Part shown: piece after piece, positions 33,692 to 42,708 of the stretch
How positions within the stretch are numbered: position 1 is the first letter of the stretch
How the letters are laid out: the number at the start of each line of letters is the position of its first letter
From: Oscillospiraceae bacterium
GTDB taxonomy: Bacteria; Bacillota; Clostridia; Oscillospirales; Ruminococcaceae
DNA length: 64,000 bases
Direction: 5' to 3'
Assembly (NCBI GenBank): GCA_028692035.1
Contig: JAQUYD010000009.1
Span: 1-64,000, forward strand
Translations under genes and position numbers: made by a program
Notes under the pieces: model-generated
What the model saw: only the letters and a program-made list of their open reading frames with translations
What the model was told of the DNA's origin: nothing
Database searches by the model: none

Positions 33692-33728
33692 AAAGAACCC
33701 GACAGAAGCGAATCTGTCGGGTTCTTTT
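33692..33728. terminator. Rho-independent terminator
   Basis: AAAGAACCCGACAGA / TCTGTCGGGTTCTTT with loop AGCGAA and a T-run, between the convergent genes at 33683 and 33758. Confidence 0.85.
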
Positions 33729-33757
33729 ATTTCAAATCGGACCGTTGGGAAATTTGG

Positions 33758-35134
33758 TTACGGCTGGCGGGCCAACATGCGCCCGCCGTACCGCACGGCA
33801 AAAACGTCGCCGCCCGCGTCGTGGAAAAGCGTGAGATCCGACCAGGTCAGCTTGGATTGCAGCCAAAGGATATCCGGCGGGCCAAAGCGGTATTCACAAA
33901 GCCTGCCGGAAGAATGGATCTGTAGCCCAGAACTGGCCGTGGAAATCAGGATGTCGCTGCCCTCCGGCGAAACATACTGGCCGCAGGCTTTTTGCTGAAG
34001 GGCCACGGGCCAAGGGCTGGCAGCAACAGGTGGTACCGGACGGGGTTCCAATCCCAGGCACCAGCGCATGGCGGCTTCGGCAACGGCGGTAGAAGGGACC
34101 CCGCTGGTGTTGCACAAAACCACCACGCCGTACCCCGCGTCCGGGCAAAAGCTGATGGCGGAGGACACCCCTGTCAGGCTGCCGCCATGGCCAAAGATCG
34201 GGCACCCGGCCAGCGCTCCGACGGAAAGGCCGTACCCATATCCGGCGCTGGGACGGTAAGAAGCGTGCGAAGTGGTCATATCCCGGAACGAACCGACGCT
34301 GATCAAGGGCGCACCCGCCTGAAGATATAATTGCAAATAACGCTCCATGTCCCGAATGGTAGATTTCATGGCGCCACCGCCCATCATCACAAAGGCATCG
34401 TCGTGATAGTCTCGGGTAATGAGCAGCTTCCCGTCCCGCTCTTCGTACAGAGTTGCCGCGTTGACGTCGGCAGCAGGAGGCAAAAAACCGCAGCCGCTGC
34501 GATCCATCCCCAACGGACGGAGAATCCGTTTTTTCATGTAATCGGCGTAGGTGTCTTCTCCCCCCTGGGTGCGGATGATGTCGGAGAGAAGGCCAAAGCT
34601 GTCGTTAGAATAGCTGAAATATTCGCCTGGCTGGCCCAATGGCTTTTCCTGCGCGTTCAATCCGGCGCAGACCTCCAGTATGGCCTCTTCGGAAAAAGGA
34701 ACGCTGTATGCCAGGTCTACCCCACCGTTCCACATCCCCATTTTGCGGGCCAGCGGTTCTACGGTGTTGCGCGCCACCGGCCAAAACCCGCCCGCATGGC
34801 TCATGAGATGGCGAACCAGCACCGGCTGCGGCTGATGGGCATTTTGGAACGCGGGAATATAGCGGCTCACCGGCGCGTTCAGGTCGATTTTTCCCTGCTC
34901 GGCCAGCCGCAGGACCGCCAGGCAGGTGAAGGACTTGCTCACCGATGCCAAACCAAAAATGGTATCCTTGTCGATTAAAAGCTTACGCTCTCGGTCGCGG
35001 AATCCGAAAAACAGCTCCTGTACTGGCTGTTCCCGGTCTACGATTGCGACGGCGATACCAGCAGCGCCATAGGTGCGGATCACTTCGTCGACGTAGGATT
35101 CAAAGGAAGCGGACAGGGCAAGATTGAGCGGCAT
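33758..35134 (-). CDS. Serine hydrolase (beta-lactamase/class C penicillin-binding family)
   Basis: 458 residues, PF00144-like. The nucleophile motif SVSK (about 64-67), the YSN Tyr motif in EYFSYSNDSFG, and the HxG-type GHGG are present. No signal peptide or membrane segment, so it is likely cytoplasmic: an esterase or D-amino-peptidase-like enzyme and not a true resistance lactamase. The C-terminal 80 residues are a beta domain. Starts at ATG 35134 with GGAGG upstream. Confidence 0.85.
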   Translation of the reverse strand: MPLNLALSASFESYVDEVIRTYGAAGIAVAIVDREQPVQELFFGFRDRERKLLIDKDTIFGLASVSKSFTCLAVLRLAEQGKIDLNAPVSRYIPAFQNAHQPQPVLVRHLMSHAGGFWPVARNTVEPLARKMGMWNGGVDLAYSVPFSEEAILEVCAGLNAQEKPLGQPGEYFSYSNDSFGLLSDIIRTQGGEDTYADYMKKRILRPLGMDRSGCGFLPPAADVNAATLYEERDGKLLITRDYHDDAFVMMGGGAMKSTIRDMERYLQLYLQAGAPLISVGSFRDMTTSHASYRPSAGYGYGLSVGALAGCPIFGHGGSLTGVSSAISFCPDAGYGVVVLCNTSGVPSTAVAEAAMRWCLGLEPRPVPPVAASPWPVALQQKACGQYVSPEGSDILISTASSGLQIHSSGRLCEYRFGPPDILWLQSKLTWSDLTLFHDAGGDVFAVRYGGRMLARQP

Positions 35135-35203
35135 AGATGATTCCTCCCTTTTTAGAAAAAATAAGGCCGGAAGAAATTTTCTCCCAGCCAGGCAACATTC
35201 GGC

Positions 35204-36571
35204 TTAGTCGGCAGCCAGATTGCGAACCCAGCGGCCCCGCTTCAAAAACCAAAACGCAATAAACATTTTTACAAGATCCAGTAGTTCCACTGTGATATAC
35301 AGTGGGACAACGCCGATCGGCGTGAAAATGGACAGAAGGGTGGACACGGTCACCGGCCCAACCCAAAGGAAACCGGAGTCGATCAACATGGTAGAAAAAG
35401 TGTCGCCGCCGGCCCGCAACACAAAAAAGGTACAGACGTTGACAACGTAGATCGGCATCAAGCAGCTTTTGATGCGAATCAACACCTCGAGAGCATAAAT
35501 CGCATCGTCGCTTAAAACATACAATTGGTGGATGTATGGGGCAACGCAGAACAACACCGCCCCCAGCACCATGGAGACCATCACCCCAAAGACGATGATT
35601 TTTTTCGCATCTGCCTTGGCTTCGTCCAGCTTTCCGGCACCCAATTTCCCGCCGATAAAAATGGCAACAGCAGAAGAAAGGCCGCCGAAAACGATAAACG
35701 CCAGGTTCATGACCGTATCAACCACCGAGATTGCCGCCACTAGCAGCTCATCCGTGCGCATATAGGACTTAAACACAAGAGAGGTGCCGATGGAAAAGAA
35801 CAGCTCGTTGGCGGTGAGGGGGATCGCCTTGGCTAACATGCTTTTCATCAAAGGCCAATCTAGAAAAATAAGCCCCTTCAAATCCAGCTTGTAGAAATGC
35901 CTGCGGCGGATCAACAGTGCCAAATAAATGCTCATTTCCAGTAATCGGGCGATCATGGTCGCCAGCGCCGCGCCCTTTACCCCCATGGCGGGAGCGCCGA
36001 ATTTTCCGTAGATCAGTATGTAGTTTAGGATCGTGTTGGTCAGTACGGTGATAATGCCGACCTTCAGCTGGATCTTGTTCAGCCCAATGGCGCGCATGGC
36101 CATCATGCAGGTAATCGAGATCCCATACGGAATATAGGTAAATTTGGCATAAGAGATATAGTCAATCCCCAAATCGACAATCTCAGGTGTGCGGGAAAAT
36201 AGGTGAAGGGTCCATTCCGGCGCAAACAACAGCACCCCGGTAAAAATCGCCATGATGAAAAAGCCGACGGTGAGGTTGATATTGAGGATCTTTTGGCACC
36301 GCTCATTTTTACCGGCGCCATAGTTTTGGGCAATGTAGATGCCCGCAGCGCCGCACAACCCGAACATGATGGAGGCCGCGATCATATAAAAACGGTTGGC
36401 GACGGTGACGGCGGTCAAGGCGGTTTGCCCTACCCCGCCGACCATGACGTTATCAATCAGGTTGACAAAGGAAGTGACAAACTGCTGCGCCATAATGGGA
36501 AGGGCGATGCTGGTCACCTGCTTGTAGAAAAGTTTATCGCCAAAAAAACTTTTGATCTGAAACTTCGACAT
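35204..36571 (-). CDS. MATE-family efflux transporter
   Basis: 455 residues with about 12 hydrophobic helices. Typical MATE features: SIALPIMAQQFVTSFVNLIDNVMVGG at the start, and a repeat of the pattern in the second half (LTANELFFSIGTSLV). Exports cationic compounds by Na or H antiport. AAAGGAG precedes ATG 36571. It follows a divergent promoter region shared with the patatin gene. Confidence 0.9.
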   Translation of the reverse strand: MSKFQIKSFFGDKLFYKQVTSIALPIMAQQFVTSFVNLIDNVMVGGVGQTALTAVTVANRFYMIAASIMFGLCGAAGIYIAQNYGAGKNERCQKILNINLTVGFFIMAIFTGVLLFAPEWTLHLFSRTPEIVDLGIDYISYAKFTYIPYGISITCMMAMRAIGLNKIQLKVGIITVLTNTILNYILIYGKFGAPAMGVKGAALATMIARLLEMSIYLALLIRRRHFYKLDLKGLIFLDWPLMKSMLAKAIPLTANELFFSIGTSLVFKSYMRTDELLVAAISVVDTVMNLAFIVFGGLSSAVAIFIGGKLGAGKLDEAKADAKKIIVFGVMVSMVLGAVLFCVAPYIHQLYVLSDDAIYALEVLIRIKSCLMPIYVVNVCTFFVLRAGGDTFSTMLIDSGFLWVGPVTVSTLLSIFTPIGVVPLYITVELLDLVKMFIAFWFLKRGRWVRNLAAD

Positions 36572-36640
36572 ATCGGCTCCTTTCTTTATGGTAAAACAGG
36601 ATAGAGAAGGTCGTCTTAAAATGTATTAGGTAGTTTGATC

Positions 36641-36670
36641 AGTATAGCAAAAATGGGGCATAAATGTCAA
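36641..36670 (-). promoter_or_regulatory. Promoter of the MATE gene at 35204-36571
   Basis: Leftward: TTGACA (36665-36670), an 18-base spacer and TATACT (36641-36646). Confidence 0.7.
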
Positions 36671-36704
36671 TGGAACTAGAAAATCTTTTCGGAACAAAAC
36701 CTGG

Positions 36705-36733
36705 TTGCACAGCATTGGTGTTTTCGGTACAAT
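36705..36733 (+). promoter_or_regulatory. Promoter of the patatin gene
   Basis: TTGCAC (36705-36710), a 17-base spacer and TACAAT (36728-36733), ending 19 bases before the start at 36753. Confidence 0.65.
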
Positions 36734-36752
36734 AAAGAAAAGGGGGGGTGTT

Positions 36753-38060
36753 ATGGGTAAGAAGGCGGTGGTCCTTGGAGGCGGCGGTTCCCGCGGATCC
36801 TACCAGGTCGGCGTGTGGAAAGCACTGCTGGAGCTTGGGTTTGACTACGAGATCGTCACCGGCACTTCGGTAGGGGCTCTCAACGGCGCGCTAATGGTGC
36901 AAAAGGATTATGAACTGGCGCAAACCATGTGGCAGCAGTTAAAGACCCGTGACGTCATGGACGTGGAGGTCACGGACAAGGTGGAAAGCCCCAAAGACTT
37001 TACAGATAAGGCGGGAGCGTTTATTGCTGAGATGGTTAAAAACGGCGGCGCAGATCCCCGGCCGTTGGAACAGATGCTCCGATCCTATATCGACGAGGAA
37101 AAAATCCGGGTTTCCCCGGTGGAATTCGGGTTTATGACGGTGGAATACCCAAAGCTGGAACCCAAGGTTCTCACCAAAGAAACGGTCCCAACCGGGGAGC
37201 TGGTGGATTATCTGATGGCCAGCGCCGCCTGCTTTCCGGCGATGCAGGCACGGGTGATCGGCGACAAAACCTATATCGACGGCGGATACTCCGACAATGT
37301 GCCGGTAAAAGTCGCGGTGGATTTGGGCGCCGACGATATCGTGGCGGTGGATTTGGAGGCCATTGGGGTGATACGAAAAATGGAGTTTCCGGCCGTGCGG
37401 CTGCGGTACCTGAAAAGCCGGTGGGATCTGGGTATTTTTCTATTGTTTGACAGCGACATGACCGCTCGCAACATCCAGCTGGGCTATTTGGAGACCCTGA
37501 AAGCTTTTGGCAAGCGGGAGGGCTGCCTGTACACCTTTCTGCCTGGCGAGGGGGAAGCGCTGTACCGCCGGGTGGAAAAACAATCGGACTTATTGCTGGC
37601 CAAAAGTGGAATGTACCCGATCCCAGGCAGCACCTATCCGGCACAGGCACGGGCGCAGCGCAAGCTGCGGCAGATGCTGGACCGGCCGGATGGTCGGTTG
37701 GATGGCAGCATGATTGCGTTAGCCTGCTGTGAAGCGGCGGCCCGGCTGTTAGGCGTTCCGCCGTTGGAGGCGTACACCGCCGCGTCGATAGAGGCGGCGG
37801 TGCTGGAGCGCTATCTCCAGTTGGAAACGGAAAAAGTTCCACAAAGCCTGGCCGCCCGTTCCGCCAAGGAGCTGACCCGCCATCTGATGGGGCTGGAACG
37901 GCAGATGGTGTTGCTGTATTGTTGCCGGTGCCTGGACGAAATGATGGACGGGCATTTCTCTCCTGCAGCGGCGCGGGCCCTTTGCTCGGCTGTAACCGAG
38001 GAGTTTTTGGCAGCGATGTATCTGTGCAGTTTGCGCTCCACGCGGGAAAAAGAGGAATAA
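36753..38060 (+). CDS. Patatin-like phospholipase
   Basis: 435 residues from ATG 36753 (GGGGGGTG upstream). The oxyanion loop GGGGSRGSYQVGV, nucleophile motif GTSVGALNG and catalytic DGGYSDN are in the right order for a Ser-Asp dyad lipase. The C-terminal 150 residues (after about 285) are a helical domain not part of the patatin core. No signal peptide; cytoplasmic acyl hydrolase. Confidence 0.9.
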   Translation: MGKKAVVLGGGGSRGSYQVGVWKALLELGFDYEIVTGTSVGALNGALMVQKDYELAQTMWQQLKTRDVMDVEVTDKVESPKDFTDKAGAFIAEMVKNGGADPRPLEQMLRSYIDEEKIRVSPVEFGFMTVEYPKLEPKVLTKETVPTGELVDYLMASAACFPAMQARVIGDKTYIDGGYSDNVPVKVAVDLGADDIVAVDLEAIGVIRKMEFPAVRLRYLKSRWDLGIFLLFDSDMTARNIQLGYLETLKAFGKREGCLYTFLPGEGEALYRRVEKQSDLLLAKSGMYPIPGSTYPAQARAQRKLRQMLDRPDGRLDGSMIALACCEAAARLLGVPPLEAYTAASIEAAVLERYLQLETEKVPQSLAARSAKELTRHLMGLERQMVLLYCCRCLDEMMDGHFSPAAARALCSAVTEEFLAAMYLCSLRSTREKEE

Positions 38061-38065
38061 AACGC

Positions 38066-38094
38066 TTGACAACTGGATAGGATGGGTGTAAGAT
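38066..38094 (+). promoter_or_regulatory. Promoter of the serine operon leader
   Basis: TTGACA (38066-38071), a 17-base spacer and TAAGAT (38089-38094), starting 6 bases after the patatin stop. Confidence 0.7.
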
Positions 38095-38128
38095 AGCTCC
38101 ATAATCTTTTGGAAAGGAACGTACGCAG

Positions 38129-38221
38129 ATGAAAGTTCGCTTTTATGCAATTTCATCATCTTGTTGTTCAGACACTTCTTCAGTGCCTGCGCTTGGCGTA
38201 CGCTTTTTTCACAACGATTGA
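38129..38221 (+). CDS. Serine-rich leader peptide of the serC-serA operon
   Basis: A 30-residue frame beginning MKVRFYAISSSCCSDTSS and closing at TGA 38221, with GGAAAGGA upstream. Six Ser codons lie in ten positions, all UCA or UCU (one tRNA), together with two Cys codons. Immediately after the stop is GCCGG, which can pair with CCGGC in the downstream terminator. Ribosome stalling when charged Ser-tRNA is low would expose GCCGG and prevent termination, as in classical attenuation. The frame is too short for automatic gene calls. Confidence 0.7.
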   Translation: MKVRFYAISSSCCSDTSSVPALGVRFFHND

Positions 38222-38281
38222 TTGCCGGGGTCCTGCGTAAACAGCAACAAGAGGGATTTTGGACAGTCTATACCAGTCGTG

Positions 38282-38314
38282 AAAGCCGAAGAGCGTATGC
38301 TCTCCGGCTTTTTT
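38282..38314 (+). terminator. Attenuator terminator in the serC leader
   Basis: AAAGCCG-A-AGAG / CTCT-C-CGGCTTT with a short loop, followed by TTTTTT, 33 bases before serC. Alternative pairing: GCCGG at 38224-38228 with CCGGC in the 3' arm. A separate 7-bp match CGTACGC (38120-38126) / GCGTACG (38196-38202) followed by a T-run brackets the leader frame. Confidence 0.65.
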
Positions 38315-38346
38315 GTTTGCAATTTTAACTTGGGAGGTAATAAGAA

Positions 38347-39435
38347 ATGGAACGCGTTTACAACTTTTCCGCAGGCCCTTCGATGATGCCGGTCGAGATT
38401 TTGCAGCAGGCGCAGCAGGATTTGGTGTGCTACCCCGGCGCAGGATGTAGTGTGATGGAGATGAGCCATCGATCCGCGCCTTTTGAAGCGATCATTGCCG
38501 AAGCGGAGGCTTCCCTGCGCAGGCTGATGCGGATTCCCGATGATTATGCGGTGCTATTTTTACAAGGCGGCGCTTCGATGCAATTTTCCGCCGTTCCTAT
38601 GAACCTGGCCAGGCAAGGACAGACCCTGGACTACGCAGTTACCGGCCAGTTCGCAGGGAAAGCGCTAACAGAGGGAGAACGCTGGGGCAAAGCCGTTGCT
38701 GTTACCTCCTCGAAAGCGGATACCTTTTCCCATATTCCCAAGATCACTGCTGACATGCTGGACCCAGACGCGGCGTATCTGCACATCACCGGCAACAATA
38801 CCATCTTTGGCACCTCTTACAACACCCTGCCGGAGACCGGCGCCATTCCCCTGGTGGCCGATTGGTCCAGCGCGATCCTGGGCCGGGAGATTGACGTGGC
38901 CGCCCACGCGCTGATTTACGCGGGGGCGCAGAAGAATATGGGCCCTGCCGGGCTGACGGTAGTCATCCTGCGCCGGGAGCTGCTGGAACGGGAGGTGGAT
39001 CCCGTGGTGCCGGCGATGCTTCGATATAAGCTGATGGCGGATAACGGCTCCATGTACAACACGCCACCTTGCTTTTCCATCTACATGGCAGGCTTGATGT
39101 TCCAGTGGGTAGAAAAAATGGGCGGCGTGGCCGCAATGGAAAAACGCAACCGGGAAAAAGCAGCGCTGCTGTACGATTTTATCGGGCGCTCGGCGATGTT
39201 TCACAATCCGGTGGCGGTAGAAGACCGCTCTATCATGAATGTGACCTTTACGCTGCCGACGCCAGAAGACACCAAAGCGTTTTTGCAGATGGCCGAGGGC
39301 CGGGGAATGATCAATCTAAAGGGCCACCGCAGCGTTGGCGGGTGCCGGGCTTCCATTTACAATGGGATGCCTACAGAGGGCGTAGAAGCGTTGGTCGCCT
39401 GCATGAAGGATTATGAAATGGGCCTGCGCAAATAA
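38347..39435 (+). CDS. serC: Phosphoserine aminotransferase
   Basis: 362 residues, class V PLP transaminase that makes 3-phosphoserine from 3-phosphohydroxypyruvate. NFSAGPSMMPVEIL is the canonical start; GAQKNMGPAGLTVVI holds the PLP Lys; the end region RSVGGCRASIYNGM is typical of SerC. Full length. GGGAGG precedes ATG 38347. First gene of serC-serA-DUF1015, controlled by the leader upstream. Confidence 0.96.
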   Translation: MERVYNFSAGPSMMPVEILQQAQQDLVCYPGAGCSVMEMSHRSAPFEAIIAEAEASLRRLMRIPDDYAVLFLQGGASMQFSAVPMNLARQGQTLDYAVTGQFAGKALTEGERWGKAVAVTSSKADTFSHIPKITADMLDPDAAYLHITGNNTIFGTSYNTLPETGAIPLVADWSSAILGREIDVAAHALIYAGAQKNMGPAGLTVVILRRELLEREVDPVVPAMLRYKLMADNGSMYNTPPCFSIYMAGLMFQWVEKMGGVAAMEKRNREKAALLYDFIGRSAMFHNPVAVEDRSIMNVTFTLPTPEDTKAFLQMAEGRGMINLKGHRSVGGCRASIYNGMPTEGVEALVACMKDYEMGLRK

Positions 39436-39452
39436 GAGGAGGGAATTTTCCG

Positions 39453-40631
39453 ATGGTAACCGTTAAAAAATTCAACAAAATTTCTGATATTGTCTATACC
39501 CAGATGCCCCAGGAACGCTACCGTTTTATCGAAGAGGGCGAGGATTACGATCTGGCGCTGGTACGTTCCGCTCAACTACATGAGACCATTTTTCCAAAAA
39601 AGCTACTGGCCATTGCCCGGGCGGGCGCCGGTGTCAACAACCTGCCGGTAGAGCGCTGCAGCGAGGAAGGGATCGTCGTGTTCAATACCCCTGGCGCCAA
39701 CGCCAACGCAGTCAAGGAGCTGGTGCTCTGCGGCATGATGCTGGCCTGCCGCCGAATCGTGCCGGGGATCCAGTGGGTGGAACAGCAGCGGGACGAAGGG
39801 GCCGCCGACGTGGATAAACGGATGGAAAAAGCCAAGAAAGACTTTGTCGGCGGCGAAATTGCCGGCAAGACCCTTGGGGTTATCGGGCTGGGGGCAATTG
39901 GCGTCATGGTGGCCAACGCAGCGGTGGCCCTGGGCATGGAGGTCATTGGCTACGATCCGTTTTTGTCGGTGGATGCGGCGCTGCGCCTGTCCCGCAGCGT
40001 AAAGCTTGCCAAGACACAAGAGGAACTGCTGGGAAAATGCGATTTTCTGACCCTGCATCTGCCCCAGACTGAAAAGACCAAGGGCATGATCAATGAATCG
40101 GCAATCGCTGCCATAAAGCCCGGCGCCGTGCTTTTAAACTTTGCCCGCGGGGGCCTGATCGACGATGAGGCGGTATTGGCAGCGCTAGACGCCGAAATAC
40201 TGGCCCGGTATGTAACCGACTTTCCCAACGACCGGATCATTCGGCACCCCAAGGTGATCGCGATGCCCCATCTGGGCGCGTCCACCCCGGAGGCGGAGGA
40301 AAACTGCGCCCGGATGGCCGCCGCTCAACTAGAGGAATACCTGGTCAACGGCAACATTAAAAACAGCGTCAATTTCCCGGACTGCGAATATCCCCGGGGA
40401 GAGGGCTGGCGAATCGCCATCATCAACAAAAACGTGACCAATATGATGGGGCAAATCACGGCGGTGCTGGCACAGCGGCAGTTCAACATCGAGCATATGC
40501 TCAACCATAGCCGGGGCCCTTGGGCTTACACCCTCATCGATCTGCTGGAACAGCCGGATCCGGCCTGTGCCGACGCGCTTGCGGCTATTGACGGCGTCGT
40601 TCGGGTTCGGGTGATCGGAGGAAACGCATGA
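39453..40631 (+). CDS. serA: D-3-phosphoglycerate dehydrogenase with C-terminal ACT domain
   Basis: 392 residues. The NAD-binding motif GVIGLGAIGVMVA, RGGLIDD and HLGASTPEAEENCA with catalytic Arg/Glu/His positions fit the D-2-hydroxyacid dehydrogenase family. The last 75 residues (WRIAIINKNVTNMMGQITAVLA…) form one ACT domain, likely for serine feedback. It makes 3-phosphohydroxypyruvate for SerC. It lies 17 bases after serC and overlaps the next gene by 4 bases (ATGA). Confidence 0.94.
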   Translation: MVTVKKFNKISDIVYTQMPQERYRFIEEGEDYDLALVRSAQLHETIFPKKLLAIARAGAGVNNLPVERCSEEGIVVFNTPGANANAVKELVLCGMMLACRRIVPGIQWVEQQRDEGAADVDKRMEKAKKDFVGGEIAGKTLGVIGLGAIGVMVANAAVALGMEVIGYDPFLSVDAALRLSRSVKLAKTQEELLGKCDFLTLHLPQTEKTKGMINESAIAAIKPGAVLLNFARGGLIDDEAVLAALDAEILARYVTDFPNDRIIRHPKVIAMPHLGASTPEAEENCARMAAAQLEEYLVNGNIKNSVNFPDCEYPRGEGWRIAIINKNVTNMMGQITAVLAQRQFNIEHMLNHSRGPWAYTLIDLLEQPDPACADALAAIDGVVRVRVIGGNA

Positions 40632-41803
40632 AAGAAGACATAAAGGCTCGATTGGCAGCCGTTGGAGCGTCGGTCCCTCGGTTGCTGTTTCCCAAAGAGG
40701 GCGTTGATCTTCAAAAATTTGCGGTGGTGGCCTGTGACCAGTACAGTGCCCAAGAGGAATACTGGGCCGCGGTACGGGATTTCGTGGGCGGCGCCCCCTC
40801 CGCTTTGCAGCTGATGATGCCGGAGGCCTGGCTGGGAAAAGACTCTGCCCATGAAAGCGCCATTCCCAGCGCCATGGAACGGTATCTGGCAGACGGAACC
40901 TTGCAGGATCTGGGCGAGGGCCTGATGTTTTTGCACCGCACAACCACCACTGGCGTTCGCCGTGGGCTGATGCTTCTTCTGGATCTGGAGCAATATGATT
41001 TTACACCCGGTTCGGTATCCATGATCCGTGCGACCGAAAAAACCATTGTGGAACGGCTGCCTCCCCGCGTAGCCATTCGTTCCAAAGCCCCGCTGGAAAT
41101 GCCCCACGTCATGGTTCTGCTGGACGATCGGGGAAACCGCCTGATGGGGGCGATGGACCAGATTGTAAACGGCCGAAAGCCCCTTTATGATTTTCCCCTG
41201 ATGATGGACAGCGGTCAGCTAAAGGGCTGGTTTTTGCAGGAGGAATCCGTATATGCGGCAGTGGCGGAGGCGCTGACCCTGTTACAGAAGGCTACCCCCA
41301 ACGGGATGCTTTACGCCATGGGCGATGGAAACCATTCCTTTGCCGCGGCCAAAGCCCATTGGAACGCGATCAAGCAGGAACTCCCCACAGCCGAACAGGA
41401 GCGTCATCCTGCGCGGTTTGGGCTGGTGGAACTGGTCAATTTGTACGATCCAGCTTTGGCTTTCGAGCCGATCCACCGGCTTCTGATCGGGGTCGATCCG
41501 GCGCAGGTACAGCAGGATCTGGCTTTTGACGCAGAAAACCCGCCATCGTTGCAACAGTTGCAGCCGCAGCTGGACGGATGGCTGGCCCGGCACCCGTCGG
41601 CGCTGTTGGAATACATTCATGGTGCCGATGACTGCCGCCGTTTGGGGCAGGCGCCAGACCGGCTCGCCATCGTTTGGGATCGGTTTGACAAGGAGAGCCT
41701 TTTCTCCGATGTGGCCCGGCATGGGGTTCTCTGCCGAAAAAGCTTTTCCATGGGCAGCGCGCCGGACAAACGCTTTTATCTGGAATGTCGGAAAATTCGG
41801 TAA
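40628..41803 (+). CDS. DUF1015-family protein in the serine operon
   Basis: 391 residues. FAVVACDQYSAQEEYW, YAMGDGNHSFAAAKAHWN and LVELVNLYDPALAFEPIHRLL are family signatures; DGNHS with the preceding MG is strongly conserved and looks like a catalytic or metal site. DUF1015 genes follow serC/serA in many Clostridia and Thermotoga; a link to phosphoserine or serine metabolism (for instance as a serine kinase) has been suggested, but I treat the role here as inferred. Coupled by a 4-base overlap to serA. No phosphoserine phosphatase gene is visible in the window. Confidence 0.85.
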   Translation: MKEDIKARLAAVGASVPRLLFPKEGVDLQKFAVVACDQYSAQEEYWAAVRDFVGGAPSALQLMMPEAWLGKDSAHESAIPSAMERYLADGTLQDLGEGLMFLHRTTTTGVRRGLMLLLDLEQYDFTPGSVSMIRATEKTIVERLPPRVAIRSKAPLEMPHVMVLLDDRGNRLMGAMDQIVNGRKPLYDFPLMMDSGQLKGWFLQEESVYAAVAEALTLLQKATPNGMLYAMGDGNHSFAAAKAHWNAIKQELPTAEQERHPARFGLVELVNLYDPALAFEPIHRLLIGVDPAQVQQDLAFDAENPPSLQQLQPQLDGWLARHPSALLEYIHGADDCRRLGQAPDRLAIVWDRFDKESLFSDVARHGVLCRKSFSMGSAPDKRFYLECRKIR

Positions 41804-41811
41804 AAACATAA

Positions 41812-41846
41812 AAAACCGCCGGATAGATGATCTATCCGGCGGTTTT
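41812..41846. terminator. Bidirectional terminator between convergent genes
   Basis: A 16-bp stem AAAACCGCCGGATAGA / TCTATCCGGCGGTTTT with a 3-base loop. Ends the serine operon and, leftward, the sugar operon. Confidence 0.88.
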
Positions 41847-41854
41847 CGCTTCTG

Positions 41855-42685
41855 TTATTCAAAATAAGAGCGTAAGGCGTTCATGCATTTTTCCATGGCG
41901 GGGTTGGGGTCGTTATAATATTCGGCGGAGGTCAGCTCCATGGTCATATAACGGTCGTAGCCTGCGTCTTCGATTTCCCGGATATACTGCTCCAGCGGGA
42001 AAATGCCGTCCCCCCAGGCGAGGTGGCCGGCGGGCCGCCCGTCGATTAGGTGGACATGCCACAGATCCTCCCCTAGTTCGTTGGCATACTGGGCGATGGA
42101 TTCCCCAGCGTAATACATGGGGCTTGTGTCCAGCATCCCCTTTAGGCTGGGCGATCCAACCTCCCGGATCGCCCGTTTTAAGCTGGGCAAATCGGTGACC
42201 AGATTGGTTTCATCGGTGCGGATGGGCTCCAGCACCAGCACAACTCCCTCCTGCTCGGCCTTGCGGGAAAGCTGACCCAGACTGTCGATCATCCGGGCCC
42301 ATGCCTGCTCCTTTGGTTCGTCAAAGTAGCCATAGCCGGAGGTCAAAAGCATCTGGCGGCTGCCCATCTCCGTGCAGACCTCGATCTGCCGGGTCAAATT
42401 CTGAATAGAACGACGGCGGGCAACCTCTCGGTAATAGGAAATGTTCACCGGATAGCTGCACTGGTCGGGGGTGTAGCAGATCACCTTTAAATGATGGCCT
42501 GCGATTTTTTGGCGGATGGCGGCTATCTCGCCGGCAGACAGATCCGGCACATAGAAATGAGGGGCATTGGGCAGCACTTCTATGGATTCATACCCCAACC
42601 GCTCCATGGCGTCGAGAAAATAATCAAAGGAATAGAATTTATAAACCAGGTTCATGCCAGCGATCTGGCGCTTTTGGATTTTCAT
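41855..42685 (-). CDS. Sugar phosphate isomerase/epimerase (TIM barrel)
   Basis: 276 residues from ATG 42685, with GAGGAGGG upstream. Xylose-isomerase-like AP_endonuclease_2 family: VLVLEPIRTDETNLVTD (metal Glu), GMLDTSPMYYAGES (metal Asp), DLWHVHLIDGRPAGHL (His), and a late MTMELTS (Glu). It likely isomerises or epimerises a ketose. Last gene of the three-gene sugar operon. Confidence 0.85.
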   Translation of the reverse strand: MKIQKRQIAGMNLVYKFYSFDYFLDAMERLGYESIEVLPNAPHFYVPDLSAGEIAAIRQKIAGHHLKVICYTPDQCSYPVNISYYREVARRRSIQNLTRQIEVCTEMGSRQMLLTSGYGYFDEPKEQAWARMIDSLGQLSRKAEQEGVVLVLEPIRTDETNLVTDLPSLKRAIREVGSPSLKGMLDTSPMYYAGESIAQYANELGEDLWHVHLIDGRPAGHLAWGDGIFPLEQYIREIEDAGYDRYMTMELTSAEYYNDPNPAMEKCMNALRSYFE

Positions 42686-42708
42686 GGCGTTCCCTCCTCG
42701 GTGGGTCA

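Noticed and set aside
33758..35134. Antibiotic-resistance beta-lactamase
   Set aside because: It has the fold and SxxK motif but no signal peptide, and resembles general serine hydrolases.
38120..38314. T-box riboswitch for the serine operon
   Set aside because: No T-box core sequence (AGGGTGG-ACCGCG type) and no specifier loop; a translated serine-rich leader fits better.
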